Assembly (NCBI GenBank): GCA_025457785.1
Contig: JALOTS010000121.1
Span: forward strand, 1-6,686
From: Pontiellaceae bacterium
Lineage (GTDB): Bacteria; Verrucomicrobiota; Kiritimatiellia; Kiritimatiellales; Tichowtungiaceae
Reading direction: 5' to 3'
DNA length: 6,686 nucleotides
Part shown: piece by piece, positions 1 to 5,207 of the stretch
Layout: the number at the start of each line of letters is the position of its first letter
Numbering within the stretch: position 1 is the stretch's first letter
Position numbers and translations under genes: made by a program
Notes under the pieces: model-generated
The model's database searches: none
Told to the model about the DNA's origin: nothing
Seen by the model: the letters and a program-made list of their open reading frames with translations, nothing else

Positions 1-26
1 TTTTGTTTGTGGTCGTTGCTCATCGT

Positions 27-46
27 CTTTTCCGGGTCAGGAAAAG
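27..46. other. Short perfect hairpin 3' of the small minus-strand gene
   Basis: A perfect 7-bp inverted repeat, CTTTTCC and GGAAAAG, is separated by 6 nt. It lies just past the stop codon of the minus-strand gene that ends at 56. It could end the integrase operon transcript, but no T-run follows the stem on either strand, so it is not a standard intrinsic terminator. It may be a factor-dependent terminator, an mRNA 3' stabiliser, or chance. Confidence 0.3.
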
Positions 47-55
47 TATCTCAGC

Positions 56-439
56 TCAGACCCTCCCGCAAAAAGGACATTCCGACGGAAGCAGAACAGG
101 ACGGTAGCCGGTCTTTTCCGCATACTTGAGAATATCTGGCAAGCGACTCAACCAGTCGGGATGGTTGGGCTCGAGAATCTCCCAGAAAACTTTCTTGGCA
201 ATCTCCTGTTCGCCCGGCGAAAGCTGGCGCGCCAATTCTTTGCCATACAACTGCGCGTTGATTTCAGCGCACAAATCGTTCGCCAGGGCCTGCGTCTGCC
301 GCTCGAACTTTCGACGCCCGCTGCGCATTTTGCCTTCCAGTTCGCGGGGCTGGACCAATGTGACAAAGACCGCCCATTTGCCGGTATCCAACTGATGAAC
401 CGTGGCGGGCTTCTGAATCTGATTCTTTGTCCTGCCCAT
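56..439 (-). CDS. Small protein resembling an integrase N-terminal region, with a CPFCG tail
   Basis: This is a 127-residue protein. The start is the ATG at 439 (MGRTKNQ); a longer in-frame reading to 595 would only overlap the end of the integrase. There is a basic stretch at about residues 35-48 (KMRSGRRKFERQ), then a helical run (ALANDLCAEINAQLYGKELA), a LSPGEQ motif at 73-78 and PDWL at 94-97. From memory this pattern (an Arg/Lys-rich strand, then a helix, then 'LSP.E') resembles the arm-binding N-terminal part of some Verrucomicrobiota tyrosine recombinases, but no catalytic domain follows. The protein ends with a single CPFCG knuckle (residues 121-125). It lies 70 bp downstream of the integrase on the same strand and is probably co-transcribed with it. 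It could be an accessory DNA-binding or directionality factor, or a truncated integrase. The function is not established. Confidence 0.6.
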   Translation of the reverse strand: MGRTKNQIQKPATVHQLDTGKWAVFVTLVQPRELEGKMRSGRRKFERQTQALANDLCAEINAQLYGKELARQLSPGEQEIAKKVFWEILEPNHPDWLSRLPDILKYAEKTGYRPVLLPSECPFCGRV

Positions 440-509
440 GAGTTTGTTCTGATCCGAATTTGTTGCCGGTCGCGGTATATGTGTCTCTGGCGGGAGCAGA
501 ACTGATCGC

Positions 510-1826
510 TTACTCCCGCGTCTTCGCTGTGAGTTTGATCTTCCGGGCCACGGCCAGAAGATGGTCTGGTCGCACGTCGCCGTACACCTGAGCAATTAAC
601 GCCGGCCCGGTCTTGTCGCCGATAAGCTGTGCAATTTCCGCATCCGTGAGTCCGCTCTGGCGCGCCTGCGTGACGAAATACGAGCGCAGCCCGTGCGGCG
701 TGACGTGGGGCAGCCCGAGTTTTTTGCAGGCCAGCCCAAGACGGCGACGATAGGCTGACACGTCGCGGGGCGTCGTCGGATCGAACGGCGAGGGGAACAT
801 CAGGTCACTGGTCGCACGCTGCTGCATTGACCGGAGCAGTTCGGCCAACTCAGGAAGCAACAGCACGAACGGAAAGACTCCCTTTTTGCTCCGCCGGACA
901 TGAATGATCTCCTCTTTCCAGTCCACAGCGGACCACCGTGACGTGATTCCCTCGCCAAGCCGAAGTCCGCTGTACGCGAGATATCGCGTGAAGTCGGCGT
1001 CCTGCTGGGAGTCGTTTGTCTCCAGCCAAGTGACGATCTTCGCCAAACCTTCCGGCGTGGGCGCGACCTCGCGGCAGTGACGCACTTTGGATGGGTCTGC
1101 ATAGCGACCGCGATCTCGGATGGGATTGGTTTCCAAAATGCCTCGCCGGACACCGAGCGCGCACGCGTTGGAAAGAAACGTCAGTTCCAAGTCCACAGCG
1201 CGGTCGCCGCCACGGGTACGTTTCGTGACCTTCTTGCCCCGGCACAAGTACTCAGCAATGTAACCGCCGGACAACCGCCATCGGTGGTAACGATCGCATT
1301 CGTTCAGGTCGAGGCGCGTGATGGGCTTATCACCAAAAAATTTGCGAACCTTTTGAAAACAAAACTGCTCGTTTCGCACGGAGCATTCGGCCTTGGGCCT
1401 TAACGACCGCTTACGAATGATCGGTTGGCCCGCTGCGATGTAGATGTCCAGCAGTTCGTTGACCGTGATGCCGCTCGCGGTGGGCAGAGAAGGTTGTTTT
1501 GGGAGAAGACCGTTCTCGCGCAGCCACTGCTCGCGTTCCCATTTTTCCTTCCACTTCCGGGCCAGCGGCAGTTTATCCGTGCCGGTGCTGAGCCAGGTCG
1601 CCTTGCCATTCGATTGAACCCGGTAGTAAATCCGATTCCCTTTTCGGGCAAAACCTTCGCCCAACGGGGCAAAAACCTTTTTCCGATGCGATTTCACTTC
1701 GAGAAGCGCGTTTGGCGTTGTTTGCTCTGCCTCTTGAAACGCGCCATCCAAGAATCTTGCCCGCGCATTCGCTCGCGGGTGCGAATTCGCCTGCGGAAGA
1801 ATTAAGGAAAATGAACCGCCTCTCAT
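510..1826 (-). CDS. Tyrosine recombinase / phage-type integrase
   Basis: This 438-residue protein is of typical length for an island or phage integrase and should catalyse site-specific integration and excision of the element. An N-terminal arm-type DNA-binding segment (about residues 45-110; strand-rich, RKGNRIYYRV) precedes a core-binding SAM-like region (about 120-235; NELLDIYI, FFGDKPITRLD) and the catalytic domain (about 255-438). Visible catalytic residues are Arg-289 (SGLRLGE), a Lys near 314-315 in the beta-hairpin (RRSKKG), His-378 and Arg-381 (HGLRSYF), and the nucleophile Tyr-415 (QVYGDV). The usual second His/Trp (the LGH position) is IGD here, so Asp-404 or a neighbour stands in its place. 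The ATG at 1826 overlaps the stop of the upstream HTH gene as ATGA, which suggests translational coupling. The family call is firm; the target site is unknown. Confidence 0.93.
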   Translation of the reverse strand: MRGGSFSLILPQANSHPRANARARFLDGAFQEAEQTTPNALLEVKSHRKKVFAPLGEGFARKGNRIYYRVQSNGKATWLSTGTDKLPLARKWKEKWEREQWLRENGLLPKQPSLPTASGITVNELLDIYIAAGQPIIRKRSLRPKAECSVRNEQFCFQKVRKFFGDKPITRLDLNECDRYHRWRLSGGYIAEYLCRGKKVTKRTRGGDRAVDLELTFLSNACALGVRRGILETNPIRDRGRYADPSKVRHCREVAPTPEGLAKIVTWLETNDSQQDADFTRYLAYSGLRLGEGITSRWSAVDWKEEIIHVRRSKKGVFPFVLLLPELAELLRSMQQRATSDLMFPSPFDPTTPRDVSAYRRRLGLACKKLGLPHVTPHGLRSYFVTQARQSGLTDAEIAQLIGDKTGPALIAQVYGDVRPDHLLAVARKIKLTAKTRE

Positions 1827-2044
1827 GCCCCGACTGCCCGCTCTCCTTGCGTGTGATGATTTGCGATGAATTGCCGAAGCGAAGATTCGCTGATTCGAAC
1901 CACGCCGCTGATGCGGACCACCCCGAGGCCGCGCAGCCGCCAGCGATAAACTGTAGTGCGGCTGACGTTCAGCAGTTTGGCCACTTCGCCGAGCGTGTAG
2001 AACTTCTCAGGATTTCCCGCACCCGGCACACCTAAATCTCTCAT
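1823..2044 (-). CDS. Excisionase-like HTH (MerR/HTH_17 type) protein
   Basis: This 73-residue protein is essentially one winged-helix DNA-binding domain of the excisionase/HTH_17 type. FYTLGEVAKLLNVSRTTVYR (residues 15-34) is the classic first-helix/turn/recognition-helix pattern. It is followed by a wing (GVVRISGVVRISESSLRQFI) in which GVVRIS appears twice across the beta-hairpin. Its position, directly ahead of the integrase with a 4-bp ATGA overlap, fits a recombination directionality factor that bends DNA at the attachment site and may also regulate the int promoter. The ATG at 2044 has a GGAG only 1 nt upstream, which is too close. GTG at 2029, preceded by GAGAGA, is an alternative start that would remove five residues and leave the domain intact. 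It could instead be a simple repressor of int. Confidence 0.8.
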   Translation of the reverse strand: MRDLGVPGAGNPEKFYTLGEVAKLLNVSRTTVYRWRLRGLGVVRISGVVRISESSLRQFIANHHTQGERAVGA

Positions 2045-2076
2045 GCTCCATTCTAGTGCCGGCCTGCGTCGCGGGT

Positions 2077-2100
2077 GTGCTGCCCGATGCAGGGCAACAC
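2077..2100. promoter_or_regulatory. Imperfect inverted repeat 33 bp upstream of the excisionase start
   Basis: The arms are GTG-c-TGCCC and GGGCA-a-CAC around a 6-nt centre (GATGCA), giving eight pairs with one mismatch per arm. It lies just upstream of the excisionase start at 2044, where an operator controlling the int/xis promoter or an Xis-binding site would be expected. No consensus for a named regulator is recognised, so the assignment is by position only. Confidence 0.35.
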
Positions 2101-2142
2101 AAGATCCTCTTCAACGTGCGCTTTTGGCCAACACCGACGTCC

Positions 2143-2182
2143 GAGGAAAGCCGTGGACCGCACTTTGGTGTCCGCTTTCCTC
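2143..2182. repeat. Long stem-loop, possible REP-like element or operator
   Basis: A perfect 9-bp outer stem, GAGGAAAGC (2143-2151) with GCTTTCCTC (2174-2182), continues inward as GGAC (2155-2158) with GTCC (2170-2173) after a 3-nt bulge on one side. The loop is about 11 nt. No T-run follows, so it is not an intrinsic terminator. An intergenic stem of this kind next to an integration module may be a dispersed palindromic repeat, part of an attachment site, or an mRNA processing element. Its genomic copy number would decide between these. Confidence 0.45.
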
Positions 2183-2314
2183 AGCCGCACCGGCAACGAT
2201 GGCAGGCCACAGGGGCACGCGTTTACGCCAAGTCGTTCATCCCTGCGCCAGCTTCCAGGCTTTGAAAGTGCGGTTCATTCTCGTTCTGTATGCGCGGAAC
2301 CGACTCCCCTGCCT

Positions 2315-2422
2315 TCACGCCGGCACGAGTTCAATCTGGAGCCTTCGTTTCAAAACGCGAGCCGCCTTGCCGAGGGTGGCGAGGGTTACTGCAGGATTAG
2401 CGGGATCGATCAAGCGATCCAT
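2315..2422 (-). pseudogene. C-terminal fragment of an XRE/HTH-type antitoxin
   Basis: This frame, absent from a simple long-ORF view, encodes MDRLIDPANPAVTLATLGKA followed by ARVLKRRLQIELVPA and a stop. It matches the tail that I recognise from small XRE-family antitoxins and regulators of about 100 residues: '..DRLLDP.N..VTLATL.RAA..LGRRL.IELV'. That tail is the last HTH helices plus a terminal beta strand. The N-terminal half and any partner toxin are absent. Immediately upstream, in a different frame, is the broken HNH gene, so the two remnants seem to have been joined by a deletion near 2423-2434. The same frame stays open to an ATG at 2485, but that upstream part is the antisense-free shadow of the HNH frame. 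It is probably non-functional. Recognition is from memory, not from a search. Confidence 0.6.
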
Positions 2423-2622
2423 TGCGCCACCGAATGTTCGATCTCCCAAGAGCCGCGCTGTCCGACTTTTCCGTAATTTCGCCATGAGAGCCTCTTCCGG
2501 CAGATGTGGCAGTAGCCGCTCGTACGATCGTATATTTGCCTCAGCCGTTTTTTGTCGAAATCGGTTCCTATTCGTTCCACGGGGTTGCGCAGATTCTGTT
2601 CCAACTCCGGCGTCGTCCGCAC
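2410..2622 (-). pseudogene. Truncated HNH endonuclease
   Basis: This frame encodes up to 70 residues. The first zinc knuckle CHIC (residues 38-41) is preceded by KRLRQIYDRTSGY, a standard HNH lead-in, and followed by RLSWRNYGKVGQRGSWEIEH (43-62/63), where the E-x-E-H of the beta-beta-alpha-metal fold lies. In intact relatives 'EIEHS' is followed by a Gly/Asn-rich loop (GGTDxxxNL) and a second CxxC. Here the frame instead runs into AQWIA and stops, so the second metal knuckle and the catalytic Asn/His helix are missing. The ATG at 2622 would overlap the DUF6527 gene by 55 nt; GTG at 2580 (overlap 13 nt) is a more likely start. It follows the ubiquitin-like operon on the same strand and may once have been its last gene. 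It is expected to be inactive. Confidence 0.7.
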
Positions 2623-2948
2623 CAGATCACGCGCCCAGATCTCAGGAAGAAATGGCTCTTGCAGCCAACCTGACGGTTGACCGACGGAGTAACGGTGGGC
2701 GCACCTCGATGGCTAACATGAATTCTCCAACGCGGGCGATGCCCTTCCAGGAGATTTAACCAAACAAGCTGTTGGCAACCGCAGGGACAAACGAACACGG
2801 CCGCCCATGGTTCGATCTCGCCCACGACATAAACGATACGGTGCTCAATTGTTTCCGGTTCTTCCGGTGACATCCGGGCCTTCCATCGCTGGCCTGGAGC
2901 CCATCGTTGCCACCAATGGACGAGAAAATCTGTAAATCGTCGAAACAT
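2568..2948 (-). CDS. DUF6527 family protein of the ubiquitin-like operon
   Basis: This 126-residue protein starts at the ATG at 2948, which shares its A with the TGA of the E1 gene (TGATG). After a short Trp/Arg-rich N-terminus, the family signature begins at about residue 38. FVCPCGCQQLVWLNLL has Cys-54, Cys-56 and Cys-58; then come RPRWRI (71-76), TVTPSV (85-90), VGCKSHF (94-100) and GRVIWC (105-110). The Cys set (54, 56, 58, 96, 110) suggests a metal-binding fold, with Ser-89, Ser-98 and His-99 as conserved polar residues. DUF6527 proteins are known mainly from bacterial ubiquitin-like gene clusters. As I recall, a member was reported as a protease that acts on the ubiquitin-like protein, but I cannot verify that here. 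In this operon it would be a processing or deconjugating enzyme, possibly redundant with the JAB domain. The family call is confident; the reaction is not. Confidence 0.85.
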   Translation of the reverse strand: MFRRFTDFLVHWWQRWAPGQRWKARMSPEEPETIEHRIVYVVGEIEPWAAVFVCPCGCQQLVWLNLLEGHRPRWRIHVSHRGAPTVTPSVNRQVGCKSHFFLRSGRVIWCGRRRSWNRICATPWNE

Positions 2949-4330
2949 CAGCCGAGGTAGCAGTCGAGAAAGGGTTCCATATCGCCGCGTCCAACGTAGG
3001 GCTGCAGCATCCGGCAAGCAGCGCCGTCGTGAGTATTCCCGAAAATGCCATTCACCAAGTCGAACCACTGGTGTCGGATTTCGCTATTCGACTCAATACG
3101 AAATGGGTGCAGCCGCGCGAGGAAGTTGTTGACAGCGAGTGTGGCGCACATACCGTTCACACTGATTACCGCGGGGCTTTCCACCTTCACGCCCTTGATG
3201 TAGCCCTCGGCCAGCTCCGATTCGAATTGCTCAGGGTTCGTGCGGCGTAGTGTGGCCACGCGGAGTCCCTCTGGCGTGTAAACTTTGCGCGACAGCAGGC
3301 TCGATCCGCCCGGCAGAAGAAAATGGACGGAGCCACACGCGATATTGACGCTCCCCTTCCCATCAGCATCAAGGCGAACACCAAGGTCGAAATACGGAAT
3401 GATGTAAAAGGCCGCCAATCGATTCAGGATATCCCGGCCGTCCACGCTGTCCATGCAACCGAAAACGACATCACATGTCGCGAGGCGCCGGAGCACGTCG
3501 ACCTCAAACAGGTTGGCGTGAAAAGCCGTTACTTGAGTGCGAGCCCCCATCGTCGAGATCGCGGATTTCAAGGCATGCACCTTTGCGGTTTGATCCACGG
3601 CGTGACGGAGTGTCGAGTTGACGATGCGGTTCAAGTTCTTGCGCTCGACGATGTCGGGATCCACCAGGAAGAGTTCGCCGACGCCGAGACGGGCCAGTTG
3701 CTCTACGACCCAGCTTCCGGTTCCCGAGCAGCCAACTACGCCAACCCTGAGGGAATTCAGGAGCGAGACAGTTTTTTCGCCGAATGCCTGAGCCGTGCGC
3801 AAGTCATTCGCAGCAATATCCCTTTCCACGATCTCATAGTCGAAAAAAGTTATGTCGTCCCCAGCAATCAAAATCCTATTGATAGGTTCAAAGCTCATTT
3901 CATGGGTGATCACCCGCGCAAATATTTCTCCGTTCGGCAGCATCACGGCGCTCGCATGGGGCAGTCGATCGTCCGTCCAACCGTGCAAAGAGCTAAAGAG
4001 TTCCTGATCTGAGTTGTCGTCCACGTCGGAGAACTGGCGGAAGTAGCCCGGATGGCTATGGATTTTCAGGACAGCCATGTGTCTGCGCATCGCTTCCTCG
4101 TAAAGCGGGCGCCCCATTTCCGTCGGCCAGCGGATGTAGAGCGGATCACGTTCGCATCTGTCGTGCGGCACAAAGAATATCTTGTGAACTGCAAGCACAT
4201 GAACATCGCCGCCGTGCCGGCGTCCGCACAAGGCCAGCGCAACCGCCTCCTTGTCATCGCCAGGAAAAAGATGGGTGCGCAACTCTGAAGCCTGCGCCGC
4301 AGTCAATCGCAGTTGGTACTTCGTCCGCAT
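2948..4330 (-). CDS. JAB/JAMM peptidase - ThiF/E1 adenylating enzyme fusion
   Basis: This is a 460-residue two-domain protein. The start is the ATG at 4330, which overlaps the upstream TGA as TGATG; the longer TTG start at 4360 is less likely. The N-terminal JAB domain (about 1-150) has a complete JAMM signature: Glu-28, then His-91-Ser-His-93, seven residues, Ser-101 and Asp-104, which indicates a zinc isopeptidase. The C-terminal E1/ThiF domain (about 175-430) has a Rossmann nucleotide loop, VGVVGCSGTGSW (196-207), followed by FLVDPDIVERKNLNR (221-235), Lys-250/Lys-255 and GCMDS with Asp-294, as expected for ATP-dependent acyl-adenylation of a ubiquitin-like C-terminus. ThiF zinc CxxC pairs are not seen. 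The obvious cysteine near the expected catalytic region is Cys-394 (VNGMC). Activation and removal of the modifier are thus carried by one chain. Its partners are the Ubl-E2 fusion upstream and DUF6527 downstream. Confidence 0.93.
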   Translation of the reverse strand: MRTKYQLRLTAAQASELRTHLFPGDDKEAVALALCGRRHGGDVHVLAVHKIFFVPHDRCERDPLYIRWPTEMGRPLYEEAMRRHMAVLKIHSHPGYFRQFSDVDDNSDQELFSSLHGWTDDRLPHASAVMLPNGEIFARVITHEMSFEPINRILIAGDDITFFDYEIVERDIAANDLRTAQAFGEKTVSLLNSLRVGVVGCSGTGSWVVEQLARLGVGELFLVDPDIVERKNLNRIVNSTLRHAVDQTAKVHALKSAISTMGARTQVTAFHANLFEVDVLRRLATCDVVFGCMDSVDGRDILNRLAAFYIIPYFDLGVRLDADGKGSVNIACGSVHFLLPGGSSLLSRKVYTPEGLRVATLRRTNPEQFESELAEGYIKGVKVESPAVISVNGMCATLAVNNFLARLHPFRIESNSEIRHQWFDLVNGIFGNTHDGAACRMLQPYVGRGDMEPFLDCYLG

Positions 4331-5094
4331 CAGTTCCTCTGGAATTCCCTCTTCAACCAATGGCGGACGAGCGTTAGGTGGGTCAGGACGTTGTACTCAC
4401 CGGGTATCCATGGGTGGGCTGGATTATAGTGCCGCGACCACCGTTGCCATTTTCTCCCGTCGATATTCACCATGGCCTGAGTCGCGCGAATACCCTTGCC
4501 ATCTTTTCGGCTCAGAATCGGGCTAAAATAGACCATATCGAGGGGAGTAGTTGGATAACCGCCTGGAATGCTGAAGGCGACCGAGGCCGCCTCAACGTTG
4601 TAGCCGCCGGGCAGTACGTAACTGTGTACTAGAAGCCAACCGTGTCCATTGGCGCCGATGGTTTCCCAGTTAAAACCTGCGGCGTCGAGCCCCTCGACGT
4701 CAGTCTCGGGGAGGCGAAACTGACGCCGGGAGCCACCTTCGCCCTCGGTTTGGTCCTTAGGCAAGGTCATGAACCGTTCCACGCCCGGCAGCGTGAAGTC
4801 CACCACCTCGTTCAGGCCGATGGCCCTGACCTGGCCGCCCTTCATCTTCTGGTTCAGCAGCCAGTTTTCCGGCGGTAACTTCTTCGCCAGCTCCAGTATC
4901 TGCCGACCGGTCATCTCGGGCACCTCGACCGTGAATTTCTCCCGGTCGACGCGAATCCGGTAGCGTTTTGCCTTCGGGGGCTTGCCCCCATGCACTTTGG
5001 AGAACTCCTCGATGTCGAGTTCCTCGACCTCAGCAATCGCGGCTGGCGCCGACGATTGCTCCTCTTTCTGCTTGTTATTATGGTCTTGGCTCAT
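4330..5094 (-). CDS. Ubiquitin-like (multiubiquitin type) - E2-like fusion protein
   Basis: This is a 254-residue protein from the ATG at 5094 (MSQDHNNKQ). An upstream GTG at 5193 is rejected because it would cover the divergent control region. An acidic, low-complexity N-terminus (1-40) precedes a ubiquitin-like beta-grasp domain (about 43-115; KRYRIRVDREKFTVEVPEM, then GRQILELAKKLP, then VDFTLPGVERFMTLP), which matches the multiubiquitin family. A short linker with Gly-120-Gly-121 leads to an E2-like domain (about 125-252). Its features are WLLVHSYVLPGGYN, YPTTPLDMVYF, GRKWQRWSRH and THLTLVRHWLKRE, which I recognise as the prokaryotic E2 family E. The entire protein has no cysteine, so it cannot form the classical E2 thioester. 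It is the first gene of the operon and is coupled to E1 by TGATG. It probably supplies both modifier and conjugating activity, perhaps after cleavage at the linker. Confidence 0.9.
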   Translation of the reverse strand: MSQDHNNKQKEEQSSAPAAIAEVEELDIEEFSKVHGGKPPKAKRYRIRVDREKFTVEVPEMTGRQILELAKKLPPENWLLNQKMKGGQVRAIGLNEVVDFTLPGVERFMTLPKDQTEGEGGSRRQFRLPETDVEGLDAAGFNWETIGANGHGWLLVHSYVLPGGYNVEAASVAFSIPGGYPTTPLDMVYFSPILSRKDGKGIRATQAMVNIDGRKWQRWSRHYNPAHPWIPGEYNVLTHLTLVRHWLKREFQRN

Positions 5095-5115
5095 AGCTGT
5101 TTCTATAATGTCCTG

Positions 5116-5125
5116 AAAGCGCTTT
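5116..5125. promoter_or_regulatory. 10-bp perfect palindrome AAAGCGCTTT
   Basis: This perfect palindrome lies 22 bp upstream of the ATG of the Ubl-E2 gene. It would be in the 5' leader, or just downstream of the promoter, of that operon. It may be an operator half or chance; a palindrome of this length alone is weak evidence. Confidence 0.25.
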
Positions 5126-5138
5126 ATGCCTTCACCAT

Positions 5139-5162
5139 GTATATGCGGGGCCGTGTCAACGG
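5139..5162 (-). promoter_or_regulatory. Control module facing the ubiquitin-like operon
   Basis: Read on the minus strand this is CCG-TT-GACAC, six nucleotides (GGCCCC), then GCATATAC. It matches the plus-strand module at 5184-5207 at 16 of 24 positions, with the identities gathered in three blocks at identical spacing. A GGTGA follows 2 nt further on. If TATAC is a -10 element, transcription would start near 5131 and give a leader of about 37 nt to the ATG at 5094. The embedded TTGACA is only 10 nt from TATACA, too close for a normal sigma-70 pair. The block is therefore either an operator or a promoter for an alternative sigma factor, for example the one encoded next door. Confidence 0.5.
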
Positions 5163-5183
5163 GCTGAGAGGACGTGATAGTTA

Positions 5184-5207
5184 CCGGCGACACCTGGATG
5201 CATATAC
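5184..5207 (+). promoter_or_regulatory. Control module facing the sigma factor operon
   Basis: Read on the plus strand this is CCG-GC-GACAC, six nucleotides (CTGGAT), then GCATATAC, with GGTGA 3 nt further on. It is the partner of the minus-strand module at 5139-5162; their centres are 45 bp apart and they point outward. TATACT (5203-5208) is a good -10 hexamer with a weak TTACCG at -35 (16-nt spacing). This would put the transcript start near 5215, about 14 nt before the ATG at 5229. The placement fits a promoter or operator for the sigma/acidic protein/ImmA operon. Confidence 0.5.

Larger units (their letters stand above)
2045..2314. other. Non-coding stretch upstream of the excisionase gene
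   Basis: I see no convincing gene here on either strand. The plus-strand open frames that cross it have no recognisable domain and run antisense to the HNH, antitoxin and DUF6527 sequences further on. It must hold the promoter for the excisionase/integrase operon, but I could not assign clear -35 and -10 boxes. Two inverted repeats (2077-2100 and 2143-2182) are the only structure that stands out. The interval is a reasonable place to look for the element's attachment site. Confidence 0.5.

Noticed and set aside
2403..2420. GGATCG / CGATCC inverted repeat near the HNH-antitoxin junction
   Set aside because: It lies inside the DRLIDP codons of the antitoxin tail and is explained by the coding sequence; too short to claim as a recombination site.
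2043..2759. 238-codon open frame on the plus strand
   Set aside because: It has no domain or ribosome site and runs antisense to HNH, antitoxin and DUF6527 sequences with clear motifs; it is a high-GC shadow frame.
3323..4012. 229-codon open frame on the plus strand
   Set aside because: It is antisense to the JAB-E1 gene, whose catalytic motifs are intact; no recognisable protein.
2948..4360. TTG at 4360 as start of the JAB-E1 gene
   Set aside because: ATG at 4330 forms a TGATG overlap, the same arrangement as at the next gene junction.
5104..5109. Perfect TATAAT on the plus strand
   Set aside because: No -35 at 16-18 bp, and it would give a leader of about 113 nt; TATACT at 5203-5208 is better placed for the sigma-like gene.
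5145..5160. Possible sigma-54 promoter overlapping the TTGACAC of the minus-strand module
   Set aside because: The GG element is GA and the distance to GC is 9 rather than 10 nt.
4330..5193. GTG at 5193 as start of the Ubl-E2 gene
   Set aside because: It would put the start inside the divergent plus-strand control module and leave only 35 bp between the two operons. The extra 33 residues look like translated promoter. ATG at 5094 is preferred.
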